A stretch of DNA of 64,000 nt from CAVQAH01 sp963784195 (GTDB taxonomy: Bacteria; Acidobacteriota; Vicinamibacteria; Vicinamibacterales; 2-12-FULL-66-21), in the NCBI GenBank assembly GCA_963784195.1, contig CAWARA010000035.1, forward strand, positions 46,269 to 110,268, given 5' to 3'. The notes below the pieces were generated by a model. It saw only the letters and a list, made by a program, of their open reading frames with translations. It was not told the origin of the DNA and ran no database searches. This document shows positions 46,781-56,149 of the stretch, piece after piece. Both the position numbers and the translations under genes were made by a program. Every line of letters begins with the position of its first letter. Position 1 is the first letter of the stretch.

Positions 46781-47575
46781 GTGATCAAACCCATCCCGTA
46801 CGCAGTTGCCGCAGGAGCCGTGATGCTCGCCACCATTGTATGGTCTCCCGCGCCGCAGGCACAGGCGCATGCGAAAAAGGCGTTTCTCGAGGAGAGCGCG
46901 CCGGCGGTGTTCCAGGCCGCAGGCCCGACGCTCGAAAGCATCCAGAGCGCGGTGGAGCAGTTCCGTCTCGCAATCGGCGGCGACAACAACGCCAGCAACC
47001 CGGGTCCCTTCGAAACCGGACGACGAGAGATCAACTGGGACGGCGGAGGCAACGTGACGACAACGTCACCGGGCCCGACACCTTTCCAGGTGTTCCTGGT
47101 GTCGCGCGGCGCCGACATCACCACTCCAGGCGAAGGTTTTGTTCAGGCCACGCCGTCGGGTCTGGCTGACACCTTCACCAATCCGGCGCTGACGAGCATC
47201 TTTCAGCCGTTCAGCCAGTTCCGGCTCTTTGCGCCCATCGGCAGCAATGTCACGGAAGTGGCTTTCTTTATTCCGGGCGGCGGAAACGTCGCTGCCGAGA
47301 CGTCGGCATTCGGCGCCGTGTTCTCGGATGTGGATCAGGAAGGTTCGACGCGCGTGAAGTACTTCGATGCTTACGGACGGTTGCTGTACACGGCAGACGT
47401 GCCTCACTCGCCGGGACTGGCGACGTTCTCATTCGTCGGTGTGCAGTTCCCCGATTCACGGGTTGCATCCGTGCGCATCGTCACCGGGAACGAGGTCATC
47501 AAGGAACACAAGCCCAAGCGCGACGTCGTCGTCATGGACGATTTCATCTACGCAGAGCCCCAGATCACCCAGTAA
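46781..47575 (+). CDS. secreted beta-rich protein of unknown function
   Basis: 264 residues from the GTG at 46781. The signal peptide is at about 1-28 (ending near PAPQAQA). The rest is predicted beta-rich, with segments such as FGAVFSDVDQEGSTRVKYFD and LYTADVPHSPGLATFSFVGV, similar to exported proteins of the PEP-CTERM type, but no PEP-CTERM tail is present. It starts 150 bases after the 11-bp repeats and so may belong to a phosphate regulon. AGGAAG lies 7 bases before the start. Confidence 0.65.
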   Translation: MIKPIPYAVAAGAVMLATIVWSPAPQAQAHAKKAFLEESAPAVFQAAGPTLESIQSAVEQFRLAIGGDNNASNPGPFETGRREINWDGGGNVTTTSPGPTPFQVFLVSRGADITTPGEGFVQATPSGLADTFTNPALTSIFQPFSQFRLFAPIGSNVTEVAFFIPGGGNVAAETSAFGAVFSDVDQEGSTRVKYFDAYGRLLYTADVPHSPGLATFSFVGVQFPDSRVASVRIVTGNEVIKEHKPKRDVVVMDDFIYAEPQITQ

Positions 47576-47962
47576 CGACGGGACACCACCGAAAACTCGT
47601 TTCACCTCCCTCACCATTGACCCAGAGCCCCTCGCGCTGCCAGTTGCCGGGCGGCGCAGGCGGCGGGGCATTGTCGAGCCAGCGCGTGTGACACATCGCT
47701 GATGGCGTCGAGATCACGATCAGTCGTGGCTTGTGCCGTCAGATTGAGCGGATCTTTGGACTCGCGCCCGCTTCACACTGACTCTGGACGGGTCGAACCC
47801 TTCCGACGAGGTCGGCTCAGGAGTTGCACTTCGAGGTTTGGCCGGTCGTGGATCTGCGGCTGCGCCGTCCGCGCGTCAGCGCGGCGTCATTAAGGCGGTG
47901 CGCCAGGCGAGGCGGAGCCTCGATGGTCTGAGGCGCAGCTTCACCAGGTCAGGAGGTTTCCG
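47576..47962. other. intergenic stretch, no gene identified
   Basis: 387 bases. Open frames are short and Arg/Pro-rich. A GC-rich hairpin-prone segment (GAGGCGGAGCCTC) lies near 47910-47925, before the next gene. An AGGAGGT ribosome site for the following gene is at 47951-47957. Confidence 0.4.
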
Positions 47963-48844
47963 ATGCAGGTTCTAGTCGACAGAACGAAGGACACCATCGT
48001 CGCAGCGATCAAGGGCGCGGGCGAGATCGTCAACGCGGTCACCGAGACGGTGAGCGAATCGCTCAGCACGGCGCTGAAAGGTACAGGGTCGGTCGGCAGG
48101 GCGCTGACCGAGGCCGTCTCCGACGTGGCCTGTGGCGCGATCGAGGGCACGTCGCAGGTCGGCGGCGATCTCGGGAAGGCAGCGAAGGGGGCAGTCATCG
48201 GGGTTCTCCGAGGAACGAAGCAGGTCGGTGGCGAAGCACTTGACGCGGTGGGATCGACCGTGCAGAACCTCGTGAAAACTACGGTGGATGTCGGCGGTGA
48301 TGCTGGCTCGGCCGCTCGAAACGCCATGGAGGGCGTGATCGAGGGCGCGGCCAGCGTTGGGATCAAGGGAGTCGACGGGATCTCTGCGGCCGCGGCTGGA
48401 GCGATCCAGGGCCTCGGAGGCATTGGCAAGGCTGCCACCGCGACGACCGCCAACGTCGCCCGGGAACTGATTCGGGGAGCATCAAACGTCGGAGGCGATC
48501 TTGGTTCGGCGGCCAAGGGCACCATGCTGGGCGTCCTGCGCGGAACCAAAACGCTGACCGCGGAAGCGGCAGACACGGTCGGTGCAACCGCAGGCAGCCT
48601 GGTCAAAGCGACCGCCGAGGTCGGCGGAGACGTGGCGGTCACCGCGAAGTCCGCAGTCGAGGGTGCGATCCAGGGTGCGAAAGAAGTCGGCGTCGATGTC
48701 GCGGCTGCGGCGTCAGCAGCAGCGAACGGTGCACTCAAGGCGGCCGGCGATATCAGCACGACGGCGGTCGAACAGGTCGAGCGTGCGGCGACCGGTGTGA
48801 TCGGCGGCGTCAAGGTCGTCGTCACGTCGCCATTCCGGAAGTAA
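47963..48844 (+). CDS. internally duplicated Ala/Gly/Val-rich amphipathic repeat protein
   Basis: 293 residues from ATG 47963, with AGGAGGT five bases upstream. About 40% of residues are Ala, Gly or Val. Residues 66-135 and 176-245 are two copies with a 110-residue period: VGGDLGKAAKGAVIGVLRGTK recurs as VGGDLGSAAKGTMLGVLRG at 176. Within them GA(I/V)xG...VG units recur, suggesting amphipathic helices with glycine-zipper packing. It has no signal peptide or membrane helix and a single Cys. No family was recognised; LEA-like, phasin-like or granule-coat proteins share this general look. The stop is followed immediately by a repeat hairpin. Confidence 0.7.
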   Translation: MQVLVDRTKDTIVAAIKGAGEIVNAVTETVSESLSTALKGTGSVGRALTEAVSDVACGAIEGTSQVGGDLGKAAKGAVIGVLRGTKQVGGEALDAVGSTVQNLVKTTVDVGGDAGSAARNAMEGVIEGAASVGIKGVDGISAAAAGAIQGLGGIGKAATATTANVARELIRGASNVGGDLGSAAKGTMLGVLRGTKTLTAEAADTVGATAGSLVKATAEVGGDVAVTAKSAVEGAIQGAKEVGVDVAAAASAAANGALKAAGDISTTAVEQVERAATGVIGGVKVVVTSPFRK

Positions 48845-48947
48845 CGATCGGAAATCGGAGATCGGAAATCGGAAATCGGAGATCGGAGATCGGAGATCGG
48901 AGGTCGGGTTTTCGATTGCCGATTTCCGATTGCCGATTTCCGATTTG
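48845..48947. repeat. inverted repeat of CGGAAATCGGAGATCGG words
   Basis: The left arm 48845-48906 is GATCGGAAATCGGA words in tandem (units GATCGGA, AATCGGA) and the right arm 48911-48947 is their complement (TTCCGATTGCCGATTTCC). It lies between the converging repeat-protein and glycerophosphodiesterase genes and can act as a bidirectional terminator. The tandem units are 6-7 bp and irregular, so this is not a CRISPR array. Confidence 0.85.
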
Positions 48948-48950
48948 TCG

Positions 48951-49867
48951 TCAACGGCGCGGGAACTGGTCGGGGTTGTCCGTGAAGAGCGCGTCGACGC
49001 CGTAGTCGTACAGGAACTTCGCCATTTCCTCGCGGACGCTCGAATAGCGTCCATGACTCGACGAGCGGAACGTCCAGGGCGTCACGGTCAGACCGGAAGC
49101 GTGTGCCCACTCGACGAGCTGCGGCATCTTCTCGAGGATCGCCTTGTTCGGACCGATGCCCGTGGCCCAGGTCGCGATCGCTTTCACTTTCTCGGTTGAG
49201 TCCACGCTGCTCGCGTTGGCTGCCTCGACGAGGATGACGCGCTTGACCTGCGGAAGGTCCCTGGCCAGTTGCTTGACGGTGACTGGATCGAACGACTGGA
49301 TGATCACGGGCGACCGTGCGTCGGCAATCAATGAATTGCGTTGGAGCGCCTCGCCCAGCAGGGCTTCGGGGTGAATGCCGCGGTCCCGGTAGAACGCCGG
49401 ATCCTTGAGCTCCGGATACAAGCCGGCTTTTCCCTTCACAAGGTCGATCGCCTCCTGAAACGTTGGAACGCGCGCGCCGGCAAACTTCGGATCGAACCAG
49501 GCGCCCGCATCCAGCTGCCTGATCTCGGCCAGCGTGAAGTCATTCACGAGCCATCGTCGCGCTGGGGTACCGCCGCGACTGTCTTCGACGAAGCGATCTG
49601 GGAAGATCGCTTCGACGTTCGTCGTCCGCTCCAGGGTCAGGTCATGGATGCAGACGAGCACGCCGTCTTTCGTGACCGCGAGATCCTGTTCGACGAAGTC
49701 GGCACCCTGATCGATCGCGAGGTTGTAGGCGGCGAGCGTATGTTCCGGGTGCGTACGCAGACGCGCCGCGGTGGGCGACGAGCTGCTTCGCAGCCGGACG
49801 TCTGCGCCACCCCCTGTGCCAGGAATGCCGAGGCCAGGAGCGCGCTCAGGACAAGTTTCTGTCGCAT
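48951..49867 (-). CDS. secreted glycerophosphodiester phosphodiesterase, two frameshifts
   Basis: About 304 residues. A signal peptide (LVLSALLASAFLAQGVAQ) starts at ATG 49867. The GDPD motifs are VAHRGASAYAP, EHTLAAYNLAI, a Glu-x-Asp (EQDLAVTKDG), LVCIHDLTLERTT and the downstream PELKDP. They are spread over three frames: one extra base near 49797 and another near 49746 (span 3n+2) restore one chain. The enzyme cuts glycerophosphodiesters to glycerol-3-phosphate and alcohol, a source of phosphate. It starts 12 bases after the TonB-receptor stop, so both are probably transcribed together. Confidence 0.85.
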
Positions 49868-49879
49868 CGATGTCGACGA

Positions 49880-52800
49880 TCAGAACATCAACTTGATTCC
49901 CAGCTGCAGCTGCCGGGCATCGAAGGTGCTCGTGATGGTGCCGTAGTCAGCCGCACTGCGATTGGCGTTCGGCGCACGGAAGTTCACCTTGTTGAGCAGG
50001 TTGAACGCTTCGAGACGAACCTGAATTCGGCTCTGCGGTCCGATCGGCAGCGGGAAATCCTTCGCGGCGACGAGGTCCATCTGCCAGAACCAGGGGCCAC
50101 GGACGCTGTTTCGCTCCGCGTTCCCGAACGGCTGGCTCGGATCTGTCGGCGCGGTCACCGTCTCGCGGCTCAAATAGGCCGTCACCGAGTCCCGGTCGCC
50201 ATAGGGATCCCCGTTCACGTTGGGCCGATAGGTGTTCGCCCCGCGGAAGTCCTGCTGGATGCCTGACACCTGGAAACTCGCCGCCGGGGAGTAGCGCAAC
50301 GTCGCCGGCTCGCCGGAAGCCATGGTGTTGATCCCGCTGATCGTCCAGCCACCGAGCAGTCCTTCGGTGAGCACGCCGGCGTTCGACAGCCAGCGCCGTC
50401 CGCGTCCGACGGGGAGCGACCAGACGACGCTCGTCGTGTTGTTGAGCGGCTGGTCGTAGCGCGGAGGTGCCGTAGTCGGCATCGAGGTTGTAGAAGTCCT
50501 GCGGCGCCGGGTTGTTGCCGAATGGCCCTTCCAGCGATCCGGCGCCGTTGTCTTTTGCTTTCGACCAGGTGAACGAGTTGAGCATCATCAGGCCGTGCCG
50601 CATCCGGTATTCGTACTTCACCTGCAGCGCATCATAGCGCGACCTGCCGCCGTTGAACGCGAAGGTGATGTCGGCAAACTCCTGAATCGGGCGCCGCTCC
50701 TGCAGCGGCAACGTGCCCTGCGGATTGTTCGGCGCCGCCTGATTGAAGTTCGCAAACAGGAGCAGGTCGTCCGCGCGATTGCCGACGTAGGCGACGTCCA
50801 GCAATCATGTTGCGCGCGATCTCGCGCTGAACCGAGATGAAGTAGCTCTGCGCGCGGCTGGAGCGATAGTCGTTCGGCATGTATGTGATGTTGGCCAGCA
50901 GGGGATTGAACCGCGTGGGGTCCGCGAACTGCTCCGGATATCCAGCCTCGCGTGGTGCGGAACGCGGGCGTGGCCAACGTCTGATTGGCCACCGCGTTGA
51001 CGACCTGCGGACCATTGATGGCGAGGATGTTTGCGGCGCCCGCGCGATGAAAGTGCACGTAGCTCATCCCGTAGCCGCCTCGAACCACCGTGATCGGCGT
51101 GATGGTCCAGGCAAAGCCAAGTCGGGGTGCGAAATTGTTCCGGTCCGGCGTGACCAGTGCTCGATCATCGAGCGATCCGTCCCGCGCGAAGAGCATCGTG
51201 CGTGACGCGGGATCGAAGTTCGACAGCAGATTGTCTTTCTCCCAGTGCGGCGTCGCGTATTCGTATCGCACGCCGATATTCAGCGTGAGGCGCATTGTTG
51301 ACGCGGAAATCGTCCTGCACATACGCGAAGTGCATCTGCTGACGCAGGTTGGCGATCAGGATGTTGCTCAGCGCGTACTGGCTACGCAGACCGAACATGA
51401 AATCAGCCAGGTTGTAGAGATTGTTGGCCGCGGCGCCGGCCGGTCGCGAGAACTGACCGCTATAGGAATCGCGTCCGTACAGCGGGTTGACGTCCTGAAC
51501 CTCGGTGGCGATGTGCTGGAACTCGTACCCGGACTTGAGGGAGTGCCGGCCGGTCACCCACGTGTAGTTGATCTTCGGATTCCAGACCTCCGGATATTGC
51601 CACTGCGGGTTCGTCGCCTGCCGGCCCAATTCCGAGAAGGGTGTGATGATCTGTGTCGGCAGGCCACCCGAAATCCGAGGGTCGGTCGGCAGGCCGGTGA
51701 TGCCGTACTCATCGAAGGCGCTGGAGGTGCCCAGCGCGGCGGGATTCTTGCCGGCAACGGTGCGCGACCATCCGAACCGCGCTTCGAACAGCGACGATCC
51801 GGAGCGGGCCCAGGTGAAGCCAGTGGCGAACTGTTTGTTCGTGACGTAGGTCGTCGCGTTGCCGCCACCACCAGAGGGGAGAGGAATGGGTGGCTGGTCG
51901 AAGAGGTCGGCATCGCGGTACCCATATCTGCCGAAGGCCGTGAGCGAATCGGTGACCTGCATGTCCGCCTTGACGTTGCCTTTATCAGTGGTATTCGTGA
52001 ATTCCTGAAGGATCGAATAGTTGTTGGCGTCCTGAGCAGATGTCGGCGCGGGGAGCCCACTCAAGACAAGGTTCGCAAAGTCCGTCATCGGAATGCGGGT
52101 GCCGGCGGGATAAACCTCGCCGGTCAGCGGGTTGGTCACCGCGAGCGGCAAGATGCCTTGGCGCTGGATTGCGTTCGGTATCGTCTGGAACGACACGCTC
52201 TTGCGCGTCTGTCGGAAGCCTTCGTAGTCCGAGAAAAAGAACGCGCGGTTTCGAACGATCGGGCCGCCGAAGGTGAACCCGAACTGATCGCGGCTGAGCG
52301 GCGGCTTTTCACCGGTGACCGGTTTGAAGAAGCCGGTCGCATTCAGCTTCGTATCGCGGAAGAATTCCCACGCGGCGCCGTTGAAGCGGTTGCTGCCGCT
52401 GCGGTAGGCCACGTTGATGACACCTCCCGCGCTGCGGCCATACTCGGCGCTCATGTTGTTGGTGACGACCTTGAACTCGGCGACCGCGTCCGGCGAGGGC
52501 TGCATCACCTGGTTCGAGAAGCCCTGATTGCTCGTGCCGTACGCATTGTTGTCGACGCCGTCCAGGAGGAAGTTGTTGAACGTGCTGCGCAGGCCGTTGA
52601 TGTTGAACGAGCCCTCGCGCACGGTCTGCGACGATCCCGTGTTCAAGGCGGAGAGCCGCACGCCAGGGCTGAGCAGAGTCAGCGCCGAGGTACTCGCGAC
52701 CGTTGAGCGGAAGCTGCACCGCCTGCTCGCTGGTAATGACTTGTCCGCGCTGACTCGAGTCGGTTTCCAGCCGCGTGGCTGCGCCGACGACCTCAACCGT

Positions 52801-53154
52801 CTCCGTCAGGTTGCCTGGTCTGAGCTGCAGTTCGACCCGCTGCCTGGCGCCGACGGCGACTTGCACATCGTCGGCGGTTGCCGTGGAGAATCCCTGCAGC
52901 TCTGCCGCAATCTTGTAACGCCCGGCGCGGACGGTCACGAACTCATAGGTGCCGTTGGTGTCCGTGATGCGGGTGGTACCAATTCCGGTATCCAGGTTGG
53001 TCAGGGTAATCGTCGCGCCCGGCACGACGGCGTTGCTGTCGTCCCGAACAGTCCCGACGACTGTCGCGGTGTCGAACTGTGCACCGGCAGCCGGTACGAA
53101 GAGTGGCGTCATCAGCAAAGCGAGCAGGAGCATCGATATCTTCATGCGGCGCAT
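49880..53154 (-). CDS. Oar-like TonB-dependent receptor, five frameshifts
   Basis: About 1,091 residues. After a signal peptide there is a carboxypeptidase-regulatory-like domain (VVGTVRDDSNAVVPGATI, residues 28-110), then a plug domain (LDGVDNNAYGTSN; YGRSAGGVINV) and a long barrel ending in KLMF (a C-terminal Phe). Five single extra bases near 52690, 51298, 50945, 50804 and 50465 break it; together they give the observed 3n+2 span. Such receptors import large substrates or serve in outer-membrane processes. It starts at ATG 53154 or, three codons later, 53145. It is followed by a phosphodiesterase gene in the same operon. Confidence 0.88.
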
Positions 53155-53324
53155 CGTACGGTCCGCATTTCAATACGAGGTAAGCCTCCCGTCAAATCAC
53201 TGTAACGGCAGGACTAACGAGCTGAGCCGTTTGCAATGTCACAGGAATGTTGCGTGCCGTTCATGGAAACATCCATTCGACTCCTTAGAATCTGGGGTGT
53301 TTGACCTGACCCGGAGTCGAGCCA

Positions 53325-53609
53325 ATGCCTACTCGCAGAACGAGACCGTCGAAGCAGGAGACGCCAGACGACGTCGGTACCTTGTGGACGATGCGGCAGC
53401 GGGGGAGCAGCGCGCGCTGCGCGTTGTTGGCGTGGTCCTCCGAATGGGAGCTCCGCGTGCTGATTGACGGCGAGACGCTCCTCTCGCAACGATGTGCGAC
53501 CGCCGATGATGCGTTCGCGCTCGCGAAGACGTGGAAACAACGAATGCTCGAACACAGCTGGCAGCAGGTTCTGCCACGCGCCCCCGGCCGGCTCGATCAT
53601 CGAGCGTAG
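53325..53609 (+). CDS. small conserved-looking protein of unknown function
   Basis: 94 residues. The middle part (SARCALLAWSSEWELRVLID, ADDAFALAKTWKQRMLEHSW) looks like a compact alpha/beta domain with a helix at the end. Start ATG 53325, stop TAG 53607-53609, directly against the repeat that follows. It diverges from the TonB-receptor gene. No family was recognised. Confidence 0.6.
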   Translation: MPTRRTRPSKQETPDDVGTLWTMRQRGSSARCALLAWSSEWELRVLIDGETLLSQRCATADDAFALAKTWKQRMLEHSWQQVLPRAPGRLDHRA

Positions 53610-54057
53610 GACACGGAGGGGACGGAGGGAACGGAACGAGCTTCAAAAACGGAGACACGGGGACACGGAGCAGAAGAACGGTTGGAAGAAATGTGACTGG
53701 GGAATCAGCAATGCGGCGATCGGCGGAGCCCTGATGATTGATCACATATTGGTGGCATCAGGGGCAGACCACACCGAGGCGACCGGTAGCGACGAACGCG
53801 CCGGTGTGCCGATGCCGGCCCGGCCGGAGGCCGGACGGCGATCGTGCGGTCGATCGCTCGCCGCGCTGCGCGCGGCGGCATCGGCGGGTTGGCGCGTGGT
53901 GTCTCGTGGCCTGTCACGAGATGTGTAGGATCATCAGGGCGGTCCTCCCACCCGCGCGTTCCGCGCGGCCGATCGCGTACAGCAATCAAGTAGATCTCCG
54001 TGTCTCTGAGTCTCCGAGTTGACGATTTTTCCGTGCCCTCCGTCCCCTCCGTCCTCC
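53610..54057. repeat. long imperfect inverted repeat, GGACGGAG/CTCCGTGTCTC family, copy 1
   Basis: The left arm starts GGACACGGAGGGGACGGAGG at 53609-53611 and includes GAACGAGCTTCAAAAACGGA and AAGAAATGTGACTGG. The right arm, ending about 54057, has AGTAGATCTCCGTGTCTCTG, GAGTTGACGATTTTTCCGTG and CCCTCCGTCCCC words, the approximate complement of the left arm. The interior (53725-53985) is less conserved. A second copy in the same orientation is at 55738-56066; the two flank the glycosyltransferase and PHP genes. Confidence 0.85.
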
Positions 54058-54207
54058 ACCTCCTGCCATTGTTACCCCGGCGACACCGGAAAGCCGCGTC
54101 ACGGTCACATGACTGCTGCATGCTGTCGGCATCCTCGCAAGCGCCCGCCATAGTTCGTCTGCCGCGCCCAGGCGGCGACACGATCGATCTCGGTTTGGAG
54201 AACGAAC

Positions 54208-54993
54208 GTGAACGCTCAGGCTTCCCTGGAAGGGCGCGATGCCGCACCACGATCATCTTCACCGAAGGTGACGGCAATCGTCTGCGCCTACAACGAAGAG
54301 AAGACGCTGCCACCAGCGCTGCATTCCCTCTTCGCGCAGACGCGACTCCCTGACGAAGTGATCGTCGTGAACAATGCCAGCACCGACGGAACGCGCGCGG
54401 TTGCCGAACGCATTCCGGGCGTGGTCGTCGTCGATGAACCCGAGAAGGGCCTCGTTCGCGCGCGGGCGAAAGGGATGCAGGTCGCGCAAGGAGACATCCT
54501 GCTCTACATCGATGCCGACTGCCGTGCGCCGCTGCTGCTCGTCGAGCGGATGGAACAGGTGTTCCTGAAATCGCCCAACGTGGTGGCGGTGACCGGTCCG
54601 TATCGATTCTATGACTGGGACTGGATTGGCATCGCGGGTGCTCGCGTCTACGACTACACGCTTGCACCGTTCGCGCAGTTCACCGCGCATCATCTGCTGC
54701 GCATGGGCGCCCTCCTGTACGGCGGGAACTTCGCGGTGCGCCGTTCGGCGCTCGACGCGATTGGCGGGTTCGACACCTCGATCGAGTTCCATGGCGAGGA
54801 CACGAACCTCGGGAGGCGTCTGGCGAAGGTCGGCTCCGTCAGGCTGAACAACAGCTGCTTCATCTATACGTCAGCCCGGCGCTACAAGGCGCTCGGGCGC
54901 GGCCGGGTCTTTCGGTTGTACGTCCGCAATTTCTGGTGGGAGACCGTTCACCATCGACCGAAGGACCTCATGCACGAGGACGTCAGGCTCTGA
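54208..54993 (+). CDS. GT2 family glycosyltransferase
   Basis: 261 residues from GTG 54208. The GT-A fold shows VTAIVCAYNEEKTLPPAL, VVNNASTDGT and the metal-binding DAD at residues 102-104 (LLYIDADCRAPLLL). HGEDTNLGRRL near residue 193 is the catalytic ED region. No membrane helix is seen, so it is probably cytosolic or membrane-associated. The acceptor is unknown. The PHP gene follows 1 base after the stop. The two genes together are bounded by the two copies of the long repeat. Confidence 0.85.
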   Translation: MNAQASLEGRDAAPRSSSPKVTAIVCAYNEEKTLPPALHSLFAQTRLPDEVIVVNNASTDGTRAVAERIPGVVVVDEPEKGLVRARAKGMQVAQGDILLYIDADCRAPLLLVERMEQVFLKSPNVVAVTGPYRFYDWDWIGIAGARVYDYTLAPFAQFTAHHLLRMGALLYGGNFAVRRSALDAIGGFDTSIEFHGEDTNLGRRLAKVGSVRLNNSCFIYTSARRYKALGRGRVFRLYVRNFWWETVHHRPKDLMHEDVRL

Positions 54994-54994
54994 C

Positions 54995-55801
54995 ATGCCG
55001 GGGTACGAGCCGTATCTGATGTGCGACTTTCACACGCACACCACGTGGAGTGACGGGCGTCTGAGCATTCGGGAGCTCGTCGATCTCTATGGCGAGACTG
55101 GCTGTTTCGACGTGATCGCGATCACCGACCACATCCTTCGAAAGAATGACGTGCTGGCAAAGGCCGGCCGTGTCGCCACGTTCGGGCGACGGCGCTTTTC
55201 GGTGCTGGAGAGCTCGTTCTCAGAATACCTGGGCGAGATTGCCGAGGAGGCACAACGCGCGAAGCGACTCTACGGCATGCTGGTGCTGCCGGGCGCGGAG
55301 ATCACCAAGAACCACGTACGTGCGAAGAAGAACGCTCACATCATCGCTCTGGGAATCCGGGAGTACATCAGCGCGGACGAGGATACGGAAACAATCCTGA
55401 AGGAGATTCGCCGCCAGGGAGCGCTGAGCATCGCGTGCCATCCGCACCATCGAACGACCCGGAGAATCGAGATCAGCACGTGCTACCTGTGGGATCACCG
55501 TGACGAGCTGATGGATCTTGTCGACCTCTGGGAGGCCGCCAATCGGGACGATCTGTTTTCGGTCACCAGCCTGAAGCACTTCCCCTACATCGCCAACAGC
55601 GACTTCCACCGGCCGAAGCACCTCTATTCCTGGAAGACGCTCGTGCGCAGCCGCAAGGAATGGCCGGCGCTGAAGACCGCGCTGACCGAGAACATGAACG
55701 TCGCGATCACCCTGTATCGCGGCGAGTCCTGGACGGCGTCACGGAGGGGACAGAGTGAACGGAACGAGCTTCAAAAACGGAGACACGGAGACACGGAGTA
55801 G
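54995..55801 (+). CDS. PHP-domain phosphoesterase
   Basis: 268 residues. The PHP metal ligands are visible: DFHTHTTWSDG (His13, His15, Asp20), AITDH near residue 45, LPGAEI, IACHPHHRTT and NSDFHRP. PHP phosphoesterases hydrolyse phosphate esters (histidinol phosphate, nucleotides or other). The last 20 or so residues (RRGQSERNELQKRRHGDTE) are translated from repeat DNA and not part of the domain. It follows the glycosyltransferase by one base, so the two act in one operon, perhaps making or trimming a phosphorylated glycan. Confidence 0.87.
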   Translation: MPGYEPYLMCDFHTHTTWSDGRLSIRELVDLYGETGCFDVIAITDHILRKNDVLAKAGRVATFGRRRFSVLESSFSEYLGEIAEEAQRAKRLYGMLVLPGAEITKNHVRAKKNAHIIALGIREYISADEDTETILKEIRRQGALSIACHPHHRTTRRIEISTCYLWDHRDELMDLVDLWEAANRDDLFSVTSLKHFPYIANSDFHRPKHLYSWKTLVRSRKEWPALKTALTENMNVAITLYRGESWTASRRGQSERNELQKRRHGDTE

Positions 55802-56066
55802 AGAACTGGTTGGAAGAAATGTGATTCTGGAATTAGCAATGCGGCGATCGGCAGCCTGGCGGAGCCAGGCTGGTGGGAGGACCGGCGATCGGGAATTCGA
55901 GCACCGTTGCGAATTTGGTCGGTGCTCGAATTCCCGATCGCCCGTCCTCCCACCCGCGCGTTCCGCGCGGCCGATCGCGTACCAGCCATTCAAGTAGATC
56001 TCCGTGTCTCTGCGTCTCCGAGTTGACGATTTTTCCGTGCCCTCCGTCCACTCCGTCCCCAAACTT
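55738..56066. repeat. long imperfect inverted repeat, GGACGGAG family, copy 2
   Basis: About 330 bp with the same left arm as copy 1 (GAACGAGCTTCAAAAACGGA shared, AAGAAATGTGATTCTGG) and the same right arm (AGATCTCCGTGTCTCTGCGT, GAGTTGACGATTTTTCCGTG). The centre is a 34-bp stem with one mismatch (55872-55905 with 55921-55954) and a 15-base loop. The start lies inside the PHP gene. Confidence 0.88.
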
Positions 56067-56149
56067 GTGACCTCCCAGCTGAACTTCTATACTCCGCTAG
56101 GTTCGTGCCGCACTTGCGCGCGGCCGGAGACGTCGCCGAACAGCAGGAC

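Noticed and set aside
48845..48947. CRISPR-like tandem repeats
   Set aside because: Units are 6-7 bp, irregular and without spacers; arms are complementary, so it is an inverted repeat.
47941..49110. 389-codon minus-strand frame rich in Pro, Ser and Thr
   Set aside because: It is the antisense mirror of the Ala/Gly repeat protein, which has a strong ribosome site; the repetitive look is inherited from that gene.
51090..52706. 538-codon plus-strand frame
   Set aside because: Antisense to the TonB receptor, whose plug and barrel motifs are clear.
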